Assembly (NCBI GenBank): GCA_002420315.1
Contig: DIHU01000113.1
Coordinates: forward strand, 4,011-20,454
DNA: 16,444 nt
Reading direction: 5' to 3'
From: Akkermansiaceae bacterium UBA5688
GTDB taxonomy: Bacteria > Verrucomicrobiota > Verrucomicrobiia > Verrucomicrobiales > Akkermansiaceae
Positions 7,520-14,861 of this stretch are shown one piece after another. Position numbers and translations under genes: made by a program. Under the pieces are notes generated by a model. That model was not told the origin of the DNA. It saw only the letters and a list, made by a program, of their open reading frames with translations, and searched no databases. Numbering within the stretch: position 1 is the stretch's first letter; each line of letters begins with the position of its first letter.

Positions 7520-8566
7520 ATGAGGGTTTTTATTCAGGTCCTAATGGTGTTTATTCCACTACTAATCAACGCCCAAACCCCAAACCGGGCCACTTTAACC
7601 CTTGTCCAAGAGCGGGGCTTTAACGAGTTCGACATGGATTTGGACGTTCAACTGATTGGAGGATCAGATGACACCTCAAGGCTTACAGGGAGCGTGCAAG
7701 TGGAAGTGAATATCATTCCGGGAATTTCAAGCACCGACCAACTCACGATTCTAAACGCCAACGTCCGCGGGAGTGACGTCGACCTTTCCTCAGGAGGCTT
7801 TTTTGCAAATTATTCTTTTACGAGCAAAGGTCTGAGATTTTCTCTGCGGTCGATTCTCGACCCAGGTGTTGTTGATCCAGAAACTGGGGAATTTGATGCT
7901 TCGCAATACGAAATTACAGCCGATCGTGGAGTTCTGGAGGGGTCGGCTTATACCCTCTTAACGGGCGGCCAAGAGATTGATTTTAATTTTGCCGATGAAC
8001 CTTTTTCGGGTGTAGGGGGTGGGACTGGAAAGATTACCGTGACACCAAGCAGAACTGTAGGATCGAGAGTCTACTTCAATCTCGCCGTTGAGCTGCCCCT
8101 CAGCCTCGATCAGGCGATTGATACCGAACAATCTCCAGTTGCTGCCGATGTGAAAATCGACGGCATAATGAAGGCCGTCGGTGAAACTTTTATCGAGGTT
8201 GCCGATTATGCAAGCTGGGCCGCACAGCAAGGATTCCCCTCCCAGAGTGAAAATGCATTTCAGCTTTGGCCGTCTGCATCAAACTACCATTATTTCGCCC
8301 TCGGCTTCAGCAGGGCTTCGGCCCCAGATCAGCTTTTTGATTTCAGTCAAGCCGGTGCAACTCTTAAAACCGCAGGAGAGTTCGCTCTTGGAAGTTTAGA
8401 AATACAGTGGTCCGAGGATCTTCAAACTTGGAGCCAAGTCCCCGCTATAGCAATGGCCAGCGGAAGAAGCGCCATCACTTATCTAGATTCTCTAGCCGAG
8501 CCCTCGATTGTAAAGATGGACCAGGCAAAGCGTTACCTCCGAATTATCCGCCTAGATGCGCCCTAG
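7520..8566 (+). CDS. Secreted beta-rich protein of unknown function with verrucomicrobial C-terminal tail
   Basis: A 348-residue exported protein of no family I can name. Residues 1-18 are a signal peptide ('VLMVFIPLLINAQ'). Residues about 20-215 are a beta-rich region of alternating hydrophobic strands ('VQVEVNIIPG', 'GKITVTPSRTV', 'RVYFNLAVELPL') with no catalytic motif that I see. Residues about 235-270 ('YASWAAQQGFPSQSE...YHYFALGF') look like a worn version of the 'W..........P...DGD...N..EYALG' segment common near the C-terminus of verrucomicrobial secreted proteins, with the DGD calcium loop lost. The end, 'LEIQWSEDLQTWSQV' then 'KRYLRIIRL', matches the tail of the protein at 5460-6071. 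No ribosome site precedes ATG 7520. TAGAAT at 7476-7481 is a possible -10 hexamer without a good -35. Confidence 0.7.
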   Translation: MRVFIQVLMVFIPLLINAQTPNRATLTLVQERGFNEFDMDLDVQLIGGSDDTSRLTGSVQVEVNIIPGISSTDQLTILNANVRGSDVDLSSGGFFANYSFTSKGLRFSLRSILDPGVVDPETGEFDASQYEITADRGVLEGSAYTLLTGGQEIDFNFADEPFSGVGGGTGKITVTPSRTVGSRVYFNLAVELPLSLDQAIDTEQSPVAADVKIDGIMKAVGETFIEVADYASWAAQQGFPSQSENAFQLWPSASNYHYFALGFSRASAPDQLFDFSQAGATLKTAGEFALGSLEIQWSEDLQTWSQVPAIAMASGRSAITYLDSLAEPSIVKMDQAKRYLRIIRLDAP

Positions 8567-8707
8567 ATCATTACAGGTCTCAGCATAAAATCGGCTTCAA
8601 TCCTCTCCGAAATGGGAATCATTATCTCAAGAAGGCCGATGGAAGAGATCATCGATTGTCCTTTGGATTTCTTCAGGACCTGTTGTAGATTAATGGCGGA
8701 AACTGGT

Positions 8708-8722
8708 CTGTCGAGACGACAG
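8708..8722. repeat. Small perfect inverted repeat upstream of the PSD1 gene
   Basis: CTGTCG (8708-8713) and CGACAG (8717-8722) flank AGA in the 204-bp gap before the PSD1 gene. It has no T-run. It may be an operator or leader hairpin, or chance; no coding sequence is convincing in this gap. Confidence 0.3.
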
Positions 8723-8770
8723 CAGGGAAAGTAACTTGTAATTTTCTGCATCTCACTACGTTTTCTTAGC

Positions 8771-11617
8771 ATGGCGATGTTTGCAAAAAGTCTCCTCGGA
8801 TTCCTCATCTGTATTTTCGGCATCCAGCTGACCCCTGGCGCTGAACATTTCACGCCTGGAAGCCTTGAGTTTTTCGAGAAAAAAATCAGACCCGTTCTCG
8901 CAGAACATTGCTTTAAATGTCATTCTTCCGATTCTAAAAAGCTCAAAGCCTCTCTCTACCTTGACACCCGAGCCGGTTTCCTCAAAGGCGGAGATACCGG
9001 TCCGGCCATTGTCCCCGGCGACACCGAAAAATCGCTTCTCATCGAAGTGATCCGCTACACGGACACCGACATGGAAATGCCGCCTAAATCAAAACTTCCC
9101 GATGCTGTCATCGCCGACTTCGAGACTTGGGTGAAAACCGGAGCAGCCTGGCCAGCAGCAGAAGCTTCCGCGACCAAAAGCAGCGCCAGCACCTTCGACC
9201 TTGCAAAACGGAAGTCAGAACATTGGAGCTGGAAACCTCTCGCTCCAGCGCCCCGAACTGCTGGCTTCATCGATAATCTTATCGGTGAAAAGCTCAAGGA
9301 AGCCAAACTCCTTCCCGCTCCCCATGCCGAACCTGTCACCCTTCTCCGAAGGCTGACCTTCGACCTCACCGGCCTACCGCCAACTGTCGAAGAAATCGAA
9401 CGCTTCGAAAAAGACGTGATTACCGATCTAGAATCAACCATTGAGTCAACCGTAAATCGTCTTCTTGACTCCCCTCATTTTGGCGAACGCTGGGGTCGTC
9501 ACTGGCTCGACCTCATGCGCTATGCTGAAAGTCATGGCCACGAATTTGACTATCCAATTCACAACGCCCACCACTACCGCGATTACGTCATACGCGCGCT
9601 CAATTCGGACGTTCCCTACGACCAATTCGTCACCGAACACATCGCTGGCGACCTCCTTCCAAACCCACGGCTGCACCCTGAAAATCAAACCAATGAATCC
9701 ATCATCGCCACCGGTTTTTGGTATCTCGGTGAGGCAACCCACTCACCAACAGATGTTCGCGGAGACGAGGCCATACGCATCGACAATATGATCGACACCT
9801 TCTCGAAATCATTCCTTGGCCTTTCAGTCGCCTGTGCCCGTTGCCACGATCACAAATTTGATGCGATCTCCACTGAAGACTACTACGCCCTCACCGGCTA
9901 CCTTCAAAGCACGCGGCGAAATGAGCACAAACAAGATTCCGGAAAGAAGATCGCTCGGGGCATCGATGAAATTAAAAAGATCGCGGCTAGTGGAAATGAA
10001 AATCTCAAGGATTTAGGAACTCAAGTAACCCTTCCGACGAATGTTCCTGAAGGACTCCTCCTCCCCACCAGCTCTGACTGGTTTCCCTCCGGTCAGGCCT
10101 TCGGTGATTCATCCATTCCCGCTCTTACTTGGATCCCCGTAAAAAACTCTATCACCGAACAGGCGGTATATGACAGCGGCCGCTATGGAGAAAAACTACA
10201 CGGGGCTCTCCGCACCCCCACTTTCATAATTAATGGCGATCGAGTTCACCTTTACGTCAAAGGAACTGCTCAAGTTCGCCTCACCATTGAAGGCCACTTT
10301 ATGCAAGTCTTCAACGGGCTTCTCTTCGGTGGCACCCGCAAAGACATCAAGGCCGGTGACAAATGGCAATGGGTTACTCTGAACAGTAAGGATATTGCCC
10401 AAAAGTCCGGCCAAAGAGCCTACCTCGAAATTATCGATTCAGGTCCCGGAACCATCGAGGTTAAGGCTGTATGCACCACACGTGACCTCCCAAATATCGA
10501 GGAAATCCTACCTTCCAATCTCCACCCTAAGCCCCTCGCAAAACAGATCACCGGCAAACTCAATGATCTTGCCAAGGCGGCTAAAAAAATCTCAAACTCG
10601 ATTCCAAACCCTTCGGCCACCATCCTCTCGGTCACCGATGGCACACCTGAAAACGATTACGTCCACATCCGAGGCTCGCACAAAAATCTTGGAAAAGAAG
10701 TTCCCCGCCGCTTCCTGACCGCGCTTGGTGGAGATGCGATCGCACCTCCTGAAAATGCTTCCGGCCGTCTTGAGCTCGCAGAACAGGTCGTTTCGCAAAA
10801 AAATCCACTCACCGCTCGGGTTGCCGCAAACCGTATTTGGCATCACCTTTTCGGTCGTGGCATCGTCCCCACTGTTGATGACTTCGGCCCCATGGGCATC
10901 GCTCCATCCAATCCCAAGCTTCTCGATTCACTCGCGGCTTCTCTTATCGAAGGAAAGTGGTCTCAGAAAAATCTTATCCGCCAAATCGTCCTTTCAAAGA
11001 CCTACCGCCAGTCGGCCACTCCTCACACAGATCTCAGCCTTAGCTATCTTGCTGATACTGACCCCGAAAACATTCTACTTCACAAAGCTCCTGTTCGTCG
11101 TCTACAGGCCGAAGCGATCCGCGATTCGATGCTCGCAATCTCCGGTCGACTTGATCCCAAGCTTTATGGTAATTCGATTCCTGTTTACCTTAACAGTTTT
11201 ATGCAAGGCCGGGGCCGGCCCAAGTCGGGCCCACTCGATGGCGCCGGCCGGCGCTCCATCTACACGAGCATCCGCCGCAACTTCCTTCCTCCCATGATGC
11301 TAGCCTTTGACATGCCCAGCCCATTTTCCTCAGTCGCGAGACGCACTGTTTCTAATGTCCCCGCTCAAGCCCTAACCTTGATGAATGATCCCTTTGTCGT
11401 GAGCGAGTCGAAACGCTGGGCTGATTCAACCGCAAAGATCAAGGACACGAAGACCCGAATCAAAACAATGTTCCTTCAGGCCTCCGCCCGTCGTCCTTCA
11501 CCCGAACAAATGAAAACAACCCTTGCCTGGATTGAATCACATCCATCCCAAAAAACCGCCTGGGAGGACTTTGCGCATTCCATCTGGAATACCAAGGAAT
11601 TCATTTTCTTGAACTGA
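8771..11617 (+). CDS. PSCyt1-PSCyt2-PSD1 (DUF1549/DUF1553) c-type cytochrome-like secreted protein
   Basis: A 948-residue protein of the three-part family typical of Planctomycetes and Verrucomicrobia. Residues 1-24 are a signal peptide. PSCyt1 (about 33-130) has the heme-binding motif C47-F-K-C50-H51 and 'MEMPPKSKLP', where Met may be the distal ligand. PSCyt2/DUF1549 (about 165-385) has 'LTFDLTGLPPT', 'HFGERWGRHWLDLMRYAESHG' and a second CxxCH, C355-A-R-C358-H359-DHKFDAI. A beta-rich insert (about 430-590) follows; PSD1/DUF1553 (about 645-930) has 'NPLTARVAANRIWHHLFGRG', 'APVRRLQAEAIRDSML' and 'RRTVSNVPAQALTLMNDPF'. Heme attachment needs export, which fits the leader. The biochemical role of this family is not established; it is repeatedly found beside sulfatases and DUF1501 proteins. 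The DUF1501 gene starts 34 bp after the stop, as in the usual operon pair. No ribosome site is evident; M3 is an alternative start. Confidence 0.93.
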   Translation: MAMFAKSLLGFLICIFGIQLTPGAEHFTPGSLEFFEKKIRPVLAEHCFKCHSSDSKKLKASLYLDTRAGFLKGGDTGPAIVPGDTEKSLLIEVIRYTDTDMEMPPKSKLPDAVIADFETWVKTGAAWPAAEASATKSSASTFDLAKRKSEHWSWKPLAPAPRTAGFIDNLIGEKLKEAKLLPAPHAEPVTLLRRLTFDLTGLPPTVEEIERFEKDVITDLESTIESTVNRLLDSPHFGERWGRHWLDLMRYAESHGHEFDYPIHNAHHYRDYVIRALNSDVPYDQFVTEHIAGDLLPNPRLHPENQTNESIIATGFWYLGEATHSPTDVRGDEAIRIDNMIDTFSKSFLGLSVACARCHDHKFDAISTEDYYALTGYLQSTRRNEHKQDSGKKIARGIDEIKKIAASGNENLKDLGTQVTLPTNVPEGLLLPTSSDWFPSGQAFGDSSIPALTWIPVKNSITEQAVYDSGRYGEKLHGALRTPTFIINGDRVHLYVKGTAQVRLTIEGHFMQVFNGLLFGGTRKDIKAGDKWQWVTLNSKDIAQKSGQRAYLEIIDSGPGTIEVKAVCTTRDLPNIEEILPSNLHPKPLAKQITGKLNDLAKAAKKISNSIPNPSATILSVTDGTPENDYVHIRGSHKNLGKEVPRRFLTALGGDAIAPPENASGRLELAEQVVSQKNPLTARVAANRIWHHLFGRGIVPTVDDFGPMGIAPSNPKLLDSLAASLIEGKWSQKNLIRQIVLSKTYRQSATPHTDLSLSYLADTDPENILLHKAPVRRLQAEAIRDSMLAISGRLDPKLYGNSIPVYLNSFMQGRGRPKSGPLDGAGRRSIYTSIRRNFLPPMMLAFDMPSPFSSVARRTVSNVPAQALTLMNDPFVVSESKRWADSTAKIKDTKTRIKTMFLQASARRPSPEQMKTTLAWIESHPSQKTAWEDFAHSIWNTKEFIFLN

Positions 11618-11651
11618 AAGCCTCCCTAATCACTCGCCACTTCAATTTGTA

Positions 11652-13094
11652 ATGCACTGTCAAAATTTCCGACCCTCCTCACGCACCCGCCGTGAGATGC
11701 TCAACCAGTCCGCCTGTGGATTTGGGGCTGTTGCTCTCTCTGCTCTCCTCGCAGAGAATAGTTCTGCAAAAAAAGCGGACTATAATCCCACCGATCCCCT
11801 CGCTCCCAAGAAGCCCCACTACGCGCCCAAAGCTAAAAACGTCATCTTCCTCTACATGGATGGTGGCCCCTCGCACGTCGATACCTTTGACTACAAACCG
11901 CTACTCAAAAAGTTCAATGGCCAAGACCCCCGACAAGCAATCGGGAAGCTTGAACCTACCCAGTTCGATAACATTGGAAAGGTCATGCAATCCCCCTGGG
12001 CTTTTAAACAACATGGCGAGTCCGGGGCATGGGTCAGCGATCTCTTTCCCAATATTGCAAAGGTTGCCGATGACCTCACCTTTATCAAATCGATGACTTC
12101 CAAGTTCCCGGAACACACCGCGGCGAACTACTTCCTCCACACCGGATCAGGCCTTCAAGGTCGCCCTAGCATGGGCGCTTGGGTTGGTTATGGGCTCGGC
12201 ACCGAAAACCAAAACCTCCCCGGTTTTGTGGTCCTGAACGGAGGCCTGATTCCTCCCGGAGGACTCGATAATTTCAATTCCGGATACCTTCCTGCCGCCT
12301 ATCAGGGATCGGTCTTCAACCCCGGGAACACTCCCGTCGCAAATATCAAACCCGCCGAATCCAGCCCCGCAATCCAAAGGCGAAAACTGGATCTGATGCG
12401 ACAGCTCGATCTCTCTTCTAAAGAACGATTCGCAGGCGAAGATCAGATCGAATCCGCTATCCTAAATTACGAAACCGCCTTCCGCATGCAGGCCGCGGTC
12501 CCAGACCTCATGGACCTCTCCGGCGAGTCGGACACCGTGAAAAAGATGTATGGCCTAGAGTCAGACTTCAATCAGACCAAAACCTTCGGCCGACAATGCC
12601 TTCTCGCTCGCCGCCTCGTCGAACGCGGGGTTCGCTTCATCGAACTCACCTGCCCCGGTGGCAACGGTGATCGCTGGGACCAACACGGCAACCTTGTCGA
12701 TGGCCACAACAAAAACTGTAAAACCGTCGATCAACCGATCGCCGCTCTCATCACCGACTTGAAAAAACTCGGCATTCTCGAGGAGACCCTCGTCATCTGG
12801 ACGGGCGAATTCGGCCGGACGCCCTTTGCTCAAGGAGGTAACGGCCGCGACCACAACCCCTTCGGCTTCACCACTTGGCTGGCCGGCGGCGGCGTCAAAC
12901 CAGGGGTGTCCTATGGTGCGACCGACGAATGGGGATACAAAGCCATCGAAAACAAAGTGGAGATCCACGACCTCCACGCCACCATGCTCCACCTCCTTGG
13001 CATCGACCACACCAAGAGCACCTTTCGCTTTTCTTCAAGAGACATGCGCCTCACCGACGTCCACGGCCACATCATCAAAGATATTTTGGCTTAA
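11652..13094 (+). CDS. DUF1501 protein (sulfatase/phosphatase-superfamily-like), Tat-exported
   Basis: A 480-residue protein. The N-terminus has a twin-arginine leader: R13-R14 in 'SRTRREML' followed by a weakly hydrophobic stretch 'ACGFGAVALSALLA', so it is probably exported folded. The body is DUF1501, a member of the alkaline phosphatase/sulfatase fold: 'NVIFLYMDGGPSHVDTFDYK' (D70, H75, D77), 'FPEHTAANYFLHTGSGLQGR', 'GEFGRTPF' at 385-392, 'GRDHNPFGF' at 398-406 and 'HDLHATMLHLLGID' near the end. The Asp and His residues in these blocks are in the order expected for metal ligands. It lacks the Cys/Ser-x-Pro-x-Arg motif of true sulfatases. It is encoded 34 bp downstream of the PSD1 gene, so the two are very likely co-transcribed and may act as partners. 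Substrate unknown. Confidence 0.93.
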   Translation: MHCQNFRPSSRTRREMLNQSACGFGAVALSALLAENSSAKKADYNPTDPLAPKKPHYAPKAKNVIFLYMDGGPSHVDTFDYKPLLKKFNGQDPRQAIGKLEPTQFDNIGKVMQSPWAFKQHGESGAWVSDLFPNIAKVADDLTFIKSMTSKFPEHTAANYFLHTGSGLQGRPSMGAWVGYGLGTENQNLPGFVVLNGGLIPPGGLDNFNSGYLPAAYQGSVFNPGNTPVANIKPAESSPAIQRRKLDLMRQLDLSSKERFAGEDQIESAILNYETAFRMQAAVPDLMDLSGESDTVKKMYGLESDFNQTKTFGRQCLLARRLVERGVRFIELTCPGGNGDRWDQHGNLVDGHNKNCKTVDQPIAALITDLKKLGILEETLVIWTGEFGRTPFAQGGNGRDHNPFGFTTWLAGGGVKPGVSYGATDEWGYKAIENKVEIHDLHATMLHLLGIDHTKSTFRFSSRDMRLTDVHGHIIKDILA

Positions 13095-13132
13095 GAAAGA
13101 TTTCCACCCAATTACCTTTGCGGTTCTATCCC

Positions 13133-13170
13133 AGCTCCGCTGGTCTCAATACACTTTTTGGAGCTAGGTT
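13133..13170 (+). terminator. Possible terminator after the DUF1501 gene
   Basis: AGCTCC (13133-13138) can pair with GGAGCT (13160-13165), followed by AGGTTTT. The loop of 21 nt is long and the T-run short, so this is a weak candidate for ending the PSD1-DUF1501 unit. The rest of the 207-bp gap to the next gene shows no coding sequence. Confidence 0.3.
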
Positions 13171-13301
13171 TTCGTGTCGGAATATCTGAAAAATTCTCCC
13201 CGCTTACGATGCTATGAAGCGGCCGATTTAAAGTCCTCTCGCCAAAAGCAAATTCCTAGGAAAGACTGTAAAACCACTCGGTAATTCACCAAAATCTCCG
13301 C

Positions 13302-14792
13302 ATGCATTTTTTTATTTTTTGCACTTCAATGATGATCGTCTCCACCTCCTACGTAGGATACGCTCAGGGGAAACAGCCACCAGTTACCGAGATTTATAAG
13401 AATTACGATGGTAACAAAGATGGCATGTTAGAAGCCAACGAACTTACCGGCAGCCGCTATGCGAGGCAGTTTCCTCGTTGGGATATCAATGGTGACCAAA
13501 AAGTTTCCCCCCAAGAAATCGTTGCTTTTCGCAAACGATTTGGAATTGCGGCTGATGGGACTTTGCTACGCGCTCAAACACAAAAGATAGGGGCGCCAAA
13601 ATTTGTGATCCCTAGGATGAGCGAGCTGAAGCGACTTAAAAAAGGTGTCCCACTGTCACGTGAAGAGGCCCGTAATTCAGCCTTCTTGCTTGGGACAGAA
13701 AAACATGCCGTTGGCGGAACGGAGTATGTCGTCCTAACCGATCACGTTGATGAAGCCTATCTGGAATCGTTGCAAAAGCTTGCCGCACACCATAAAGGAC
13801 AGATTGTGCGTGTGCCAGACTTGGCTTTGTTACACGAACAAGAAGAGAGATTTAATAAGTTACAGAAGCAGCTTCGTGCAATTGGCCCGAAGTATGCCGC
13901 GATCGCACCACGTCTCGACTCGTTCCGGGAAAATATGTTGATGGGCATGTGGGAACTTTTTTCGACCTTGGATAGCGATCCGGAAATCGATGTGTTCCCC
14001 GGATTTCTAATAGCTTCTAATGCGAAAGCATTCTCGAAACTCATTGAGCAATCATTACAGCATAAGTCTATCACTTTCAAAAAATTGAAGCCCATTGCGA
14101 TCAGTCAGGTTTTGAGGGATACCGAGACAAGATCTCTCCAAAAAGCCGCGATGCTACGACAACATTTTCGCAAGCGTGATTTAGAGACACCTATCGTTGC
14201 AATTTACGGAAAGAAAGCAACGACGGCGCCCCGGCTTAAAGGCAAGCAAGTTTGGAATTTAGAAGCGCCAGGTGGCGGCAAATTCATCGAATCGTTCTCT
14301 CCGGAATTAACTAGCAAGTTCAACCAATCAAACTTGATCATCATGCATGGGCATGGAGTTCCGGGAATGTCCTGCAGTGTCGATATCCGAGGGATACCTT
14401 CGAACTTACAGGGGAAGGTATTGCTGACTGGATCCTGTTTTTCTGCCTCACCTAAAAAGTCGGATCTTCCAGAAATACGTGACGCCCCCGGCGGCTACAC
14501 CGTAAAAAAACGAGATGCTTTTTTACTCCGTGCCATCGACCAAGGCGCCATAGTTGCATTCGGACACCAAAGGCTTAGCTCAGGTTTCCCTCACCTTTAT
14601 CCCGTGCTAGAAAATTGGCTCAAGGGAAAGACGGTAGGCGAAGCTTACCAGCGCTTAATCAACGGATTGATCAATTTAAAAGAAGTCAAGTCGGGGGACT
14701 TTGTAATACGAGAGAAAATAAAGAAACCCGCACAGAATTCATTGCTCTATGTGGTGATTGGAGACCCAGCGTTGAGGCCCTTCGGTAAGTAA
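13302..14792 (+). CDS. Secreted EF-hand protein with probable caspase-like (clan CD, C25-like) peptidase domain
   Basis: A 496-residue protein. Residues 1-22 are a signal peptide ('MMIVSTSYVGYAQ'). The first EF-hand loop is D36-G-N-K-D-G-M-L-E-A-N-E47; the second, D61-I-N-G-D-Q-K-V-S-P-Q-E72, has Gln where Gly is usual. Residues about 100-290 are mostly helical and unassigned. Residues about 296-496 look like a caspase/gingipain fold: a strand ending in H349-G-H351 ('NLIIMHGHGVPG'), a second hydrophobic strand ending in 'LLTGSC379FS', then 'GAIVAFGHQRLSSGFP' and the closing 'YVVIGDPALRPF', which resembles the 'GDP' end of C25 peptidase domains. The order hydrophobic-H-G then hydrophobic-S-C fits the clan CD His/Cys dyad. 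The peptidase call is inferred from these motifs only. Its third codon positions and G+C vary (a stretch near 14041 is low in G+C), unlike the genes just upstream. No ribosome site is seen. Confidence 0.72.
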   Translation: MHFFIFCTSMMIVSTSYVGYAQGKQPPVTEIYKNYDGNKDGMLEANELTGSRYARQFPRWDINGDQKVSPQEIVAFRKRFGIAADGTLLRAQTQKIGAPKFVIPRMSELKRLKKGVPLSREEARNSAFLLGTEKHAVGGTEYVVLTDHVDEAYLESLQKLAAHHKGQIVRVPDLALLHEQEERFNKLQKQLRAIGPKYAAIAPRLDSFRENMLMGMWELFSTLDSDPEIDVFPGFLIASNAKAFSKLIEQSLQHKSITFKKLKPIAISQVLRDTETRSLQKAAMLRQHFRKRDLETPIVAIYGKKATTAPRLKGKQVWNLEAPGGGKFIESFSPELTSKFNQSNLIIMHGHGVPGMSCSVDIRGIPSNLQGKVLLTGSCFSASPKKSDLPEIRDAPGGYTVKKRDAFLLRAIDQGAIVAFGHQRLSSGFPHLYPVLENWLKGKTVGEAYQRLINGLINLKEVKSGDFVIREKIKKPAQNSLLYVVIGDPALRPFGK

Positions 14793-14826
14793 TCCCAGTT
14801 TTCTCTATGCAAAATCTATCCAACCC

Positions 14827-14840
14827 AGCTCTAGGGAGCT
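14827..14840. terminator. Hairpin between convergent genes, possible bidirectional terminator
   Basis: AGCTC (14827-14831) and GAGCT (14836-14840) form a perfect 5-bp stem over TAGG in the 69-bp gap between the two convergent genes; outside it CCCAG (14824-14828) can alternatively pair with CTGGG (14850-14854). T-runs are poor, so this rests mainly on position. Confidence 0.35.
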
Positions 14841-14861
14841 TAGTCCTTTCTGGGAGACCCA

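Noticed and set aside
8708..8722. CTGTCG/CGACAG hairpin as a terminator of the preceding gene
   Set aside because: It is more than 140 bp after the stop codon and has no T-run; listed only as a small inverted repeat.
8563..8853. Minus-strand frame of 96 codons across the gap before the PSD1 gene
   Set aside because: It overlaps the signal peptide of the PSD1 protein and shows no domain or ribosome site.
12561..13010. Open minus-strand frame of 149 codons within the DUF1501 gene
   Set aside because: Fully inside a strongly recognised gene on the other strand; acidic, low-complexity translation with no motif.
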